Below, piece after piece: positions 37,421-47,092 of a stretch of DNA of 64,000 nucleotides. The stretch covers positions 1,663,235-1,727,234 of the forward strand of contig JAIXMP010000005.1 of assembly GCA_025677815.1 (NCBI GenBank), written 5' to 3'. Each line of letters begins with the position of its first letter. Within the stretch, counting starts at the first letter, position 1. The DNA comes from Phascolomyces articulosus (Eukaryota; Mucoromycota; Mucoromycetes; Mucorales; Lichtheimiaceae). The notes beneath the pieces are model-generated. The model was not told where the DNA came from, made no database searches, and was given only the letters and a program-made list of their open reading frames with translations. The position numbers were made by a program, and so were the translations under genes.

Positions 37421-37658
37421 AAAGATTGAAACAGACAAATTTGTTGACCACCCCGACTTTTCGAATTTCCTATATCCCTTTTTATTTTACCTATATCGTA
37501 TATTTTACTTTATTATTATCTTACCGGAGAAATTATGTTGCGTAGGCCTAATTGTTTGTTTTTTCACTTTAGCTTACCGAGAGAGGACAGGATTTGCTTA
37601 TACTCCGGCTCATGCGTGTTTGGACAACTGTCACCTAAAAAATAATGAGAAATGTTTC
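37421..37658 (+). repeat. 238-base direct repeat, copy 2 (truncated MULE start)
   Basis: Matches 30,858-31,095 almost base for base and in the same orientation, then diverges at once (GTTTCAGTATA versus GTTTCGGTAAAG). No transposase body follows, so it is a 5' fragment. Confidence 0.85.
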
Positions 37659-37689
37659 AGTATATAATATAACATCTATTTAGTATACA

Positions 37690-37855
37690 AACTTACCTGC
37701 ACACAGCGTGGCTTTCGCCAGCAATACATGACCTAACGTGTTCATGTTCTCATAAATCTCTCTTGCTTCTTGAGAAGGATATATAAAAGGAAGATATAGA
37801 AAAGAAAGAATTAATTTATCAGTAAAACCATAAACAACGCACTTTTCATACATCC
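37690..37855 (-). pseudogene. Coding fragment of unknown family
   Basis: Minus-strand frame YEKCVVYGFTDKL...YPSQEAREIYENMNTLGHVLLAKATLCAGK has good coding character and ends at a GTAAGT donor (about 37,690). No partner exons are recognisable. It may be a remnant of the neighbouring broken gene or of another one. Confidence 0.4.
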
Positions 37856-38283
37856 TGCCAGAAAAAAAAAAAAGAGAAATTAGCGGAATCGGAGATAGAC
37901 ATAAGAGTAACGACCGGAATGAGAGAGAGACGAGTGTAATGAGTGGTCTAGTGAAAAGACACCACCACATATTTCAGATATGTTCTACTTCAACATAAAT
38001 AGTACTTACTGTGTACTGTGGAACATCATCAAAGCAATGAATATAAAGAGAATATGAATGAATCAGTATGGTTTAGTAAAACGATAATCTTCGTTTGTTT
38101 ATGTTATTTCTTCTTCATACCCCAACTCCATAAAATTCAAATAAAATGTTGTTTTGTTACCTTAAGAAGAAGAAAAAACCTAATGGGATATGTTATCGTC
38201 AGTAAAATAATATCATCAGTTCATTTAAATTTAGAAGAACAATAGCCTTCATCAAGCATTATTTTCTTCTTTTTGACAATACC

Positions 38284-38284
<1 letters not shown>

Positions 38285-38315
<31 letters not shown>

Positions 38316-38580
38316 GAGAATAGCCAAAGAAGAAAGAATGAAAAAATACGTTTATGATAATATTTATGAATTTTGATCAATTACGCAAGGGTTTTCAGTA
38401 GTTCCTAAAAGTCACCTGGCGTGTCTGAAATTTTTACCATATTTGAATGCTAGGGTAAGTTCATTTGAATGACTGAATCATGATTACAGCCGCGCGCTAT
38501 CTGGTTTGCAATCCTCCATGGGATGCGCCGCGGTGCACCCCCGGTTTTTATATGATATGTCTTGCCCCTTCTTAATTTTT
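38285..38580 (+). repeat. A30 tract followed by dispersed repeat copy 2
   Basis: A30 homopolymer at 38,285-38,314. At 38,505-38,580 lies the second copy of the GC-rich 75-base repeat, inverted relative to copy 1 at 24.6 kb. This copy has no ORF after its leader. Confidence 0.6.
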
Positions 38581-39103
38581 TCAATTCATTTACTGGCGAC
38601 ACCAACTAGCTATTTTTTAAAAAACGACTTTCAATAATGCTGCAACTATTTTGAAAACCATAACCTCTCTTTGTCATAATAGGTAGATTTTTTTTATAAA
38701 ATCAAAGAGAATTTATAAGGTGCTCTTTATCTGTATAATGTATATAGAATAAGTATATTATATATAGTTTATAAAGATTCTTAGTATGTTTAAAAAAATA
38801 TAAGAACTGTCATAAAGATAAATAATTTAGCATATTCAAAAAGACGGTGACATAAAAAGGATAAATAATAAAGAGAAGGAGATATTTAACATACAAAAAG
38901 AGTAATATACAAAAAGAGTAACATATAAAAATAATAACATATAAAAATAGTAGCATACATAGGAATAACATATTTGGCTTAAAGTAAGAAGAATAGAAAA
39001 AAAAACATAACAGAATAAACAATAAATAAAGTACACATACGCACAAAAAAAGGACACATAGAATTAATTAAAGAAATGAATAATATAAAAAAAATTGCTA
39101 TTT

Positions 39104-40440
39104 TTAGAGAAGATCGACATCTATGTCTCCTCCATTAGCACTTTCAATGAATTCAGAAACTGGTCTACCAGTTTCGATTTCATGCAATATATTATCAAAA
39201 TTGCCATCATTATTTTCATCTTTGTTACCAAAAGAATCAACAGCATTAGAAGATTCTATGCTGCTGTACTCGTTAACTGCAACAACCATATCAATCAAGT
39301 TAACAGGACGTTCTCTTTTCCTGCCATTGTTGACTTTTGACCATAACATCTCAGCACTAGAAAGTGCTATAAACTGCAATGTATGATAGCCATTACCTCG
39401 TGTTTCGTTTCTAATTGCATTGATAATGTTTTCGCACTTTTCTTCAACGTGTTCTTCTAGTCACTTTTCCTCTTCCTATAAGATTATGCTTTTTAAGTTA
39501 TGCACATATATATTACTCATTATTTATCGACAATAGTACCTCCAAAATAACTAATTCTTCTTTAGCTCAAGCCCTATTCATTAGCTCTCGCAATATATCT
39601 ACATGATGGTCGGTTGAGACAGATTGCCAAAATATGGAGTCTGGTTTACGCACTTCATCCCATGAAATTTTATTTTCGCCAAGTTCATGACGAGCATCAT
39701 TGTAGCGTGTAAGGTGTGATATGAAATATTTGACAACTTCCTGAATAGCTTTAGTGATTCGACTGCTTAGTCGTTCACCTAACAAATATAGTTTATACAG
39801 TATAATATAGTGAGTGTTACTTTAATGAGTAACACTAACATATATGACATATAAGAACTAATAAAAAATAAATAGATCTACAGTATCAAACTTTCCATCA
39901 CATCTGCGCATTTGATCATACATCATTTCATGTATAACAATGGATGCTTTCAAGTCAACAAAAGCATCCTGTTTTTCAAGAGCTGCATTTTGTTTCATTG
40001 CTGTCTTATAGTCAATGGATGATTCAGTCCAACGATCTCCCTCTCCGATGTTAAGTGCACGTTCAGATATCTTTATTAGTTGTAAGGCACTTTTTATCTT
40101 CCTTTTTATCAACGTGGAGTATTTATTTTTCTCCTCTATAATGATAAAGTGAAAGTTTAATAAAGTGTTATAAGAAATTATGTACCTGTATATAAATTAA
40201 TGTGTTTGTTAAATTATAGTGTATATATGTACCAATTTCTTTCAGAATGGTAGTCAAATCACTGAGATCTTCTAAATCATCATCAGTAGCACATAATGCA
40301 ACCAATTCTCCAAAAATCTTATTATGTTCCAATCTATATATGGATATATGGATACCATTATATAAAGGGTATTTCTACGCATGCAGCAAAATTTTCACAG
40401 TCAGACCACGCGTGCAGCAAAAATGTTGGCCACTTTAGCA
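39104..40440 (-). pseudogene. Broken multi-exon gene of unknown family
   Basis: Minus-strand exon-like frames read in order: LEHNKIFGELVALCATDDDL then LEDLSDLTTILKEI (to about 40,235); KSALQLIKISERALNIGEGD and MKQNAALEKQDAFVDLKASI (40,130-39,880); LSSRITKAIQEVVKYFISHL and YNDARHELGENKISWDEVRK (39,785-39,570); and a C-terminal exon LQFIALSSAEMLWSKVNNGR ending DVDLL at 39,104. Donors and acceptors are normal, but TGA codons interrupt (MNRA-stop-AKEELVILE near 39,567 and EEEK-stop-LEEHVEEK near 39,460). The predicted protein is charged and helical. I do not recognise it. Its 5' end abuts the Tc1-like insertion at 40.6 kb. Confidence 0.5.
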
Positions 40441-40601
40441 ATTATGCTGCCTGTGTCGTCCACTTACCATATTAGGTGCTGCACACGTCGTCCACAGCTT
40501 TTGTCAATGGATATGTCATTGTTAATATAGCACTTAATTGCACTCTTTCATGTAATTATTATTCATAAAATAATGCTACTAATCATTTTTATTGAATTTT
40601 A

Positions 40602-42395
40602 CAGCGTTGGAAGTTAAATTTGGCCATGTGAAATAGAAATGAGCCATAATTTTGAAAATGAGCCTAAATTTTCAAATTGAGCTATCATATCGAAATTGAG
40701 CCACCGAGCTTGAAGTTGATCTATGCCAAGCAAATCCAAGCTACACATCTTCAAAAATGGCTGGTGATGAATTTGAGCCAAGAAAAGTTCAACATATATT
40801 TATGTGGTGTAAATGTTATGTTAAGAGATACTCTTTATTGTTCTTGAATATATTTATTGTACATTTGTTGTCACCATGGAAAACCATAACACCACTGATA
40901 ATAATATTTCTACCATCAACGAGAGAATTGTTCTATTTCAAAATTATATGGACTGGGAAGGTGCTGCAGGCGTCAATTATAGACACAAGATGGAAGAAAT
41001 AGAAAAAAAAGAAAAAAAGTCCAAGGAATCCATTAGTAGCAATGATATATCTTCACGTCAAATTCGCGGCCCATACAATACAAAAAATGATGTCAAAGTT
41101 GCGAAAATGATCAATTTATTACAAGAGTTTGAAGGCATGTCAATTAAAATAGCTGCAGCTAAAGTTACCCTGCCTTATTCAACTGCCAAACGTCGTGTAA
41201 ATCAATGGAACGAAGCGTGCAACAATGGTGAAGATGTATTTCCAGGCTCGTCCAAAAAGACGGGTGCTAAATCAAAACTTATTGATGAGCATACAGTTTT
41301 TATCTTTGAAAAAATCCATGGACAACCAACAATCAGCTGTAATGATGTCACCTATTTACTTTGTCAACATTTCAAAGGTTTAAATATCACCAGCCGTGCA
41401 GTTAATGAACATATGCATAAGAAATGTCATCTAACCTACAAACGAACTATTCGCCAACTTGTTGCCCGTGATGATGATACAACTGTTTTACAATGGTACG
41501 AAGCTATATCAGCATGGAAGGCACTTGAAATCAACTTCTTTTCTGAGTGTGTTTTCATTGATGAGGCTGGATTCAATAGGAATATGCATCGCTCTCATGG
41601 TTGGTCTGACACTGGAAAAGCATGTAAAATCACTATAGAAACAAAAGGACCAAACCTTAGCATATTGGGGGCTAATGCTGCTCATGGTGTCATTACATTA
41701 TCCAGACGAGAAGTTTGCATACCAACAAATAAGAAAAGAAAAGCTGATGATGGTCCAGCACCCAAAAAAGGTACGACTGGCAGCGATTTTATGGAATTTA
41801 TCGAACAAGTACTTACCAGTATTGAAGCCCATGATCTCCCATATCGGTACCTTGTTATGGATAATGTTGCTATTCATAAAACTATGAATGTCAAGGATTG
41901 GGTTACTGAACGCGGTTTTGAGATTATTTGCCTCCCTCCATACTCTCCTTTTTTAAACCCAATTGAGGAATTTTGGTCGAAACTTAAAGATGTTGTCAAC
42001 AAAGATCCTGCCTCAGTAAGACTTAATACTAAATTAAGTGATCGCATTAAAAATGCATCAGAGCACATTTTCCGCGAAGACTGTCAAGCTTGGATCAAGC
42101 ATTCATTGACCTTTTGGGAACGTTGTTTGGGATGCGAAAAAGGATTATAAAAAATATACTTGTTATATAGAGTATAAATAAAAATAATAAACAATACTTT
42201 CAATTACAATTTGTTTTGGATTATATTCATTTTTATTATCTGATGGCTCATATTTATTCTCTACAGCTCAATACAAAAATTTCATGGCTCATTTTCACCA
42301 GCTACTCCAATTTTGGCTCATTTTCAAATTGGGGCCCATTTTCAAAATCATGGCTCATTTTCATTTTCGGTGGCCAAATTTAACTTCCAACGCTG
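40602..42395 (+). mobile_element. Complete Tc1/mariner-like DNA transposon, 1,794 bases
   Basis: Both ends begin CAGCGTTGGAAGTTAAATTT and stay identical for 25 bases as terminal inverted repeats. The similarity continues imperfectly about 90 bases inward through repeated AATGAGCC words on each side. The element is bracketed by TA (40,600-40,601 and 42,396-42,397), the expected target duplication of the superfamily. It contains one intact transposase gene and nothing else. Confidence 0.95.
40876..42150 (+). CDS. Tc1-like transposase, DD34E, 424 aa
   Basis: A single uninterrupted frame. The N-terminal half has a helix-turn-helix-like region (residues about 70-125, e.g. SIKIAAAKVTLPYSTAKRRV) for binding the inverted repeats. 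The catalytic core shows VFIDEAGFN (first Asp), LVMDNVAIHKT (second Asp) and YSPFLNPIEEFWSKLK (Glu), with 34 residues between second Asp and Glu, as in Tc1. A GSDFMEFIEQVL helix precedes the second Asp. No stop or frameshift and all catalytic residues present, so activity is plausible. ATG 40,876 is the first Met in this frame; MENHNTTDN is low-complexity. Excision/integration at TA is family knowledge. Confidence 0.95.
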   Translation: MENHNTTDNNISTINERIVLFQNYMDWEGAAGVNYRHKMEEIEKKEKKSKESISSNDISSRQIRGPYNTKNDVKVAKMINLLQEFEGMSIKIAAAKVTLPYSTAKRRVNQWNEACNNGEDVFPGSSKKTGAKSKLIDEHTVFIFEKIHGQPTISCNDVTYLLCQHFKGLNITSRAVNEHMHKKCHLTYKRTIRQLVARDDDTTVLQWYEAISAWKALEINFFSECVFIDEAGFNRNMHRSHGWSDTGKACKITIETKGPNLSILGANAAHGVITLSRREVCIPTNKKRKADDGPAPKKGTTGSDFMEFIEQVLTSIEAHDLPYRYLVMDNVAIHKTMNVKDWVTERGFEIICLPPYSPFLNPIEEFWSKLKDVVNKDPASVRLNTKLSDRIKNASEHIFREDCQAWIKHSLTFWERCLGCEKGL

Positions 42396-42459
42396 TAAAT
42401 TGTTTATATGTATAATAATAACTTTTTCTTAAAAAACCATTTGGATATCACTATAACTG

Positions 42460-42630
42460 CACCATGGGAAAAGTTCGCCAAGTTCACCAAGCTCGCCAGG
42501 TTCGCCAAAAATTTTAGTTACACAAATTTCATATACAGGGATTGTAGTTACACGGTTTCCATATATGAGCAGAGTTCGCCAAATTCGCCAAGTTCGCCAA
42601 GTTCGCCAACTTCATTACCCATTTATAGTA
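42460..42630. repeat. 9-base minisatellite TTCGCCAAG
   Basis: Two clusters of the unit TTCGCCAAG and variants (42,471-42,510 and 42,570-42,610), separated by a TAGTTACA-containing stretch that itself appears twice. Read on one strand the unit encodes Ser-Ser-Pro, on the other Leu-Gly-Glu. It lies just outside the Tc1 element. Confidence 0.75.
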
Positions 42631-43105
42631 TCCTGTGTTGACAAAAGTAGCACCGAGGAAATCAGCCATTATTTTCATATAAGCATTTCTTTAATACTCA
42701 TTTGCAACTTTGTTATTTTTTTATATTAAACGTTTTAGAAAATAGTATAGATTTAAAATAACTATAAATAATGCAACAACTAAATTTTATTGTGAGAAAT
42801 TTTTTTTGTATTCTTCAGCACAAGAATCACTGTGATTTTTTTGGCTATATGTTGTGTTTTAAGCAGATTATATGAAAAGAGTAACGGTGAAAATAGAGAG
42901 GGGTTGGTTCCTTATAAGGTGGTAAGTGTAACAGAGGAATTATACATCACTAATCTTGCCTAGTGTAATGTCACCAGGTATCATATTGGGATACACAACA
43001 TAGTATCTATCAGTGTGGAGTGAAGATTTAAGTAGTCCTGCATGACCCAATATATTTTGAGACGCAGTCACGCGCAGTTTATCACTCTCGCTGGTGTTTG
43101 CATCT

Positions 43106-43538
43106 TGTGATGAACCACAACAATGGTTCTATTATGTCCATTCATTCATCAGTTAAACATAATTCTCATATATATGATATGACCATTAACACACTACACC
43201 AAGTTAAATTCTTATTACTAATAAACACGGTGTAAAAATACTATATAAAGAAATAAACAGTAAAGAAGTGTAGACATCAGAGAAGATCGGTGTACCAGTC
43301 TATAACTCAACTAAATATACACGTATGATATGTAATTTAAGAAGTAAGAGATCCTTCATCTCAGCTCATTGAACATAGATTATTAATCATAATTAACTGG
43401 ACATCATCTCTGTAGATAATAGAACCATATATAAAGACCAACATTTTTAAATAATAAAAGATTCTCAACTATATTCTTTTAGTCCCACTTTTCACACATT
43501 TTATTTTTTTTCATTCGTCTTATTGTCATTTCACCTCA
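43106..43538 (+). mobile_element. LTR of a retrotransposon (5' LTR), 433 bases
   Basis: Begins TGTGATGAACC and ends CATTTCACCTCA (TG..CA). The same sequence recurs inverted at 57,184-57,620, which fixes both borders. CTATATAAAG near 43,240 is a likely TATA box. The gag ORF starts 40 bases downstream. No second LTR is found before 46 kb. Confidence 0.88.
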
Positions 43539-43577
43539 TTTTTATAGTTGAATTGTCTATCCTCATCCTATTTAAAC

Positions 43578-45293
43578 ATGTCACCAAAAGAAATTACTGA
43601 ACAACCTTCCAACAACAACGAAGTGCAAACTTCACCTAACCTTACTGGTCAACCTGCTCCTGCTATTACAAACACATCTCAAGAAGATGTAGTAATGGTA
43701 GACAGGAACGACACCCAAATTATAAATAATGAAAATGAAAAAACTACATCTGATAAACCGGATAGCTTACCTGCTATGCAGGAGGCACTAACAAAAAAGG
43801 TACTCACACCTTCCAACTATCATGCTGAGAGAATTATTACACCGGCAAACACTGGTAGCTTACTTCGAGCATGTCTTGAAGCAGCAGCAAATGAATTCTT
43901 CAGTGCGACTGATAAGACTCAAGAAGAACTGGCGATTTTGGAGAGCAAACACAAAGAGGCGTTAAAACGATACACCTTATACATAAAAACACAGGAAGCA
44001 CTCAAACAACAACCAAAAGCCAATAATCTTAAAAATATCGTTCCTAAAAATATGCCCATGTTACAGATACAGGGTGGTGTTGTCCGCGATTCATCCAAAC
44101 CCATCCATAATTCTCTCGATTCATTCATATCTGCTTTTGAGCGTCAACTAAAAAGTCATAATTTACCTCTCGATAATTATTGGGAACGTCTTTTCTGGGT
44201 CTGTTTGAATGATGACCAAATCCCTTGGTTTCGTCATGAGTTGCTTGATAAGAATTGTTCATGGGAAACTGCTTGTGCTAGAATTAAGAAAGAATATGGA
44301 AACCCTTTCCATATTTTTATTAAAAGACATGAATTGTTTGCTGCTCATCCTAAGGAAGGTGAATCCATCCATGCGTACACAGAAAGATGGGTCGCACTTG
44401 CCCATGATGCTGGTAGAAAGGGCGGCGTAGACCTCACCTTTGACTTCATTTCTTCGTTGTCTTCATCTATCCGTGAAAAGGTATACCCTGTCCTGGCCTG
44501 CATTTATGGCATTGAATGGCCAACCGAGGTCATGGAGGTTGCCCAACTCGTCATTACAACCATTGGTGAACAGATTGATAATAAACAGGATATTACATCC
44601 TCTTCCTCACCATCATCCAATAAAAAACGTCATTTTTCTCCTTCTTCTGAGGAACCCTCTGCTCCCTCCAAATCCAAAAGAAAGTACGGTAATTGCCCTG
44701 TCCATCCCAAGGGTAGCCATTCCAGCACTGAATGCAGTGTTTTGAAAAAACAAAAAGAAATTGTCGGTCAACAATTAAAACAGGCCACTAACAATAACAA
44801 CAACTTATGCAAGTTCTGTAAGAAAGTTCCGTACAAGCCTGGACACAAATGCCAGGAATTCTACGAATTCAAGAAAAATAATAATAGTAACAAAAATAGC
44901 AACCACCGCACCTTCCACAACCATTCTTTACACGTTGTTCATTATACACCATCATCCTTATCCTCAACATCAAACACCCAACACACACCCTCGCAACGCA
45001 GTCAAGACATTCTTGATGAAATCTTGCTGCCTGCCAAGATGGATGGTATGGACCTTACAGGTAAAAATCAAAAAATCCCTTATAGCATTCGAACTATAAA
45101 AACACTTCATAAAAATCAACAAAATACTGATTCTCTTCTCTTACCTTTAACATTACAGACTGAACAAGTCTTAGGTATCTTGGATACTAGAGCAAACAGG
45201 TCATTTATAACACCTAGCTTAGTACAACAAATAGAAGTAGAGAACAATTTTGTTTTTAATAAAAAAGAAGTAAAAAATATTTCTGTCTTTTAG
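43578..45293 (+). CDS. Retrotransposon Gag polyprotein with truncated protease, about 571 aa
   Basis: The start at MSPKEITEQPSNN is preferred; an upstream in-frame ATG at 43,548 adds 10 residues. Residues about 180-350 resemble Ty3/Gypsy gag (retrotrans_gag: SFISAFERQLKSH, WFRHELLDKNCSWETACARI, HELFAAHPKEGESIHAYTER). Two Cys/His clusters follow (CPVHPKGSHSSTEC and CKFCKKVPYKPGHKC) in place of a classic zinc knuckle. The C-terminus enters an aspartic protease fold, but the active-site motif reads LDTRANRSFI instead of DTGAxxSFI, and the frame stops 30 residues later. Reverse transcriptase, RNase H and integrase are absent. The copy is defective. Confidence 0.85.
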   Translation: MSPKEITEQPSNNNEVQTSPNLTGQPAPAITNTSQEDVVMVDRNDTQIINNENEKTTSDKPDSLPAMQEALTKKVLTPSNYHAERIITPANTGSLLRACLEAAANEFFSATDKTQEELAILESKHKEALKRYTLYIKTQEALKQQPKANNLKNIVPKNMPMLQIQGGVVRDSSKPIHNSLDSFISAFERQLKSHNLPLDNYWERLFWVCLNDDQIPWFRHELLDKNCSWETACARIKKEYGNPFHIFIKRHELFAAHPKEGESIHAYTERWVALAHDAGRKGGVDLTFDFISSLSSSIREKVYPVLACIYGIEWPTEVMEVAQLVITTIGEQIDNKQDITSSSSPSSNKKRHFSPSSEEPSAPSKSKRKYGNCPVHPKGSHSSTECSVLKKQKEIVGQQLKQATNNNNNLCKFCKKVPYKPGHKCQEFYEFKKNNNSNKNSNHRTFHNHSLHVVHYTPSSLSSTSNTQHTPSQRSQDILDEILLPAKMDGMDLTGKNQKIPYSIRTIKTLHKNQQNTDSLLLPLTLQTEQVLGILDTRANRSFITPSLVQQIEVENNFVFNKKEVKNISVF

Positions 45294-46345
45294 ATGAGTC
45301 GTCATTTGGTGTAGAAAATGCATATTTCCAAACTAAATATGTTGCTGTGCTAAGCATTTTTTTTCTTCAAAAAAAAAAAAGGATGATTGTGGCACTGTAA
45401 AAAGGGTCACTGTTAAAAAATAGGGAAAAACTCTCAAGTCCATCTAAAAGAAAAAAAACCAATTATTGAGTCAAACAGTAAATATCAAGGCTATTGTATC
45501 ATAAACATCATTTATCTAAAAAAGAATTGATTGATCACTAGACGTACTGTGAATAAAAGAACAGTTGATAAAAAATTAAATGTTGTTTGCAAAGATACAA
45601 TGATGAATATGTTGTGCATATGTCGCAAAGTAGCTGATAGGAGAATAATACCAGAAAAAAAATTACTATTTTGAATTGACCATTAAAATATGATTGTCAT
45701 ATTAAAAAAATGATTCAATCGTAAATAAGTTGTTGGGCTGAATGGCTGTTGTATCATATAGTAAATAGTGGTTTTTCAAAACGATTGTTGTTGTTACATT
45801 ATATTGGCAGTATTTTTTTTTCCAAAAGAAAATAAGATCCTTAAATATGTGTTGAATAAGCATTGTGAAACGTTTCTTTTAGTATAAAAAATAGTCGTGT
45901 TGAAAAGGATATAAAAGAATACAAAGGTATACCATAAAAGACAATAGTTCCAAAATGAAAAAGTAGCTGACTGTTGAAAGAGAAAGAGTATGTGTGCTTG
46001 AATAAACAAAATAATAAAGAAAGAAGTGTTAAAGAAAGGATAATGCGTAGTACAATTACTTTTTTGGATTTGCAACTGACTCCTTTGCAAAATGTTTCAA
46101 TTACTATACTTTTGACATTATGTATCAACAACCTTTTGAAAAAGATATCCATTCATGTAAATAATAAATTTAGGCAATGCTTCAATATATTTCATTATTA
46201 TTATCAATTAAATATGAATCAAAAGTATATATAAAGCCTTTATTTTTTTCAAAAAAAAATATCCATTATCTTCTTTTAATAGGCATATACCGTTATTTTA
46301 CCACAACTACCACTTTATTTTCTTTCTCCAGCCTTATTTATAATA
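45294..46345. other. AT-rich DNA after the gag fragment
   Basis: About 1 kb where pol would be expected. Neither pol motifs nor a 3' LTR are visible, only AT-rich DNA with A-runs. The element was probably truncated here. Confidence 0.5.
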
Positions 46346-46623
46346 ATGCCATACCAAACCGGTTCTTCTTCTAGCAATCCCCTTGGTGCTCTTCATAATG
46401 ATAATTTGGTAATGATAATTATATATTATGTCAATTATATTCACCTGTTGTGTTACTTGAAAGAATTTCACACTGATGGATGTGTTTACTGTCTTTTATA
46501 GAATATGTCCTTACCTTCTGACTCTCCCATTCCTGCCCAATTTCAACGCACTTTATCTGCCATGTCTACTGATTTCCCTAATCTTACATCAGCAAAAGGC
46601 AAAATTGCATATTGGCCTATATA
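46346..46623 (+). pseudogene. Orphan 5' end of a gene, cut off by repeats
   Basis: Exon 1 (46,346-46,408, MPYQTGSSSSNPLGALHND) ends at a GTAATG donor; exon 2 starts at 46,502 after TTTATAG and reads NMSLPSDSPIPAQFQRTLSA then MSTDFPNLTSAK. Phase 0 is kept. After LTSAK the frame hits TAG at 46,621-46,623, and the tandem repeats and Plavaka remnant follow. It looks like the first exons of a real gene truncated by transposon insertion; I could not find its continuation near 59 kb. Confidence 0.45.
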
Positions 46624-46670
46624 GTTTTCGAGTATCTATTACAGATATCGGTAATTAAATTGGCAGAAAT

Positions 46671-46830
46671 AGGCAATATAGAGTGATATATAAACTGTTT
46701 GCTCCTATAGTTTCCTTCATTACAGATTGACAGCCTATATAAAGCTAAGTAGGCAATATAGAGTGGTATATAAACTGTTTGCTCCTATAGTTACTTTCAT
46801 TACCGATTAACAACTTATATAAAGCTAAAT
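46671..46830. repeat. Two tandem 80-base units
   Basis: 46,671-46,750 and 46,751-46,830 both begin AGGCAATATAGAGTG and share TATATAAACTGTTTGCTCCT and TATATAAAGCTAA, with about ten differences. They lie just outside the C-terminus of the old Plavaka transposase and may be its subterminal repeats. Confidence 0.85.
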
Positions 46831-47092
46831 AGGCATATGTTATCAGATATATGAACCATATTAAGTGAAATAGCTGGAGCCAAAATACATATAACTTTAA
46901 AGGCCAAAAGATACACTAACGTTTTGTAAGCACATTTAATATATATTTTAGTATTCTGAATAAAAGAATGGTGATCAAAACGGCTAGCAATAAAACACAT
47001 AGAAACACTTAAGTGTTGAGTGGGATGTTTTCTTATTATAACAAATATGCAAAATGTCAAATTATTCTTCAAAAATACAGCACCCTGAATTA

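Noticed and set aside
24415..38580. The inverted 75-base repeats as terminal repeats of one 14-kb transposon
   Set aside because: The interval includes a host housekeeping gene and unrelated elements, no target duplication was seen, and flanks differ; two independent copies are simpler.
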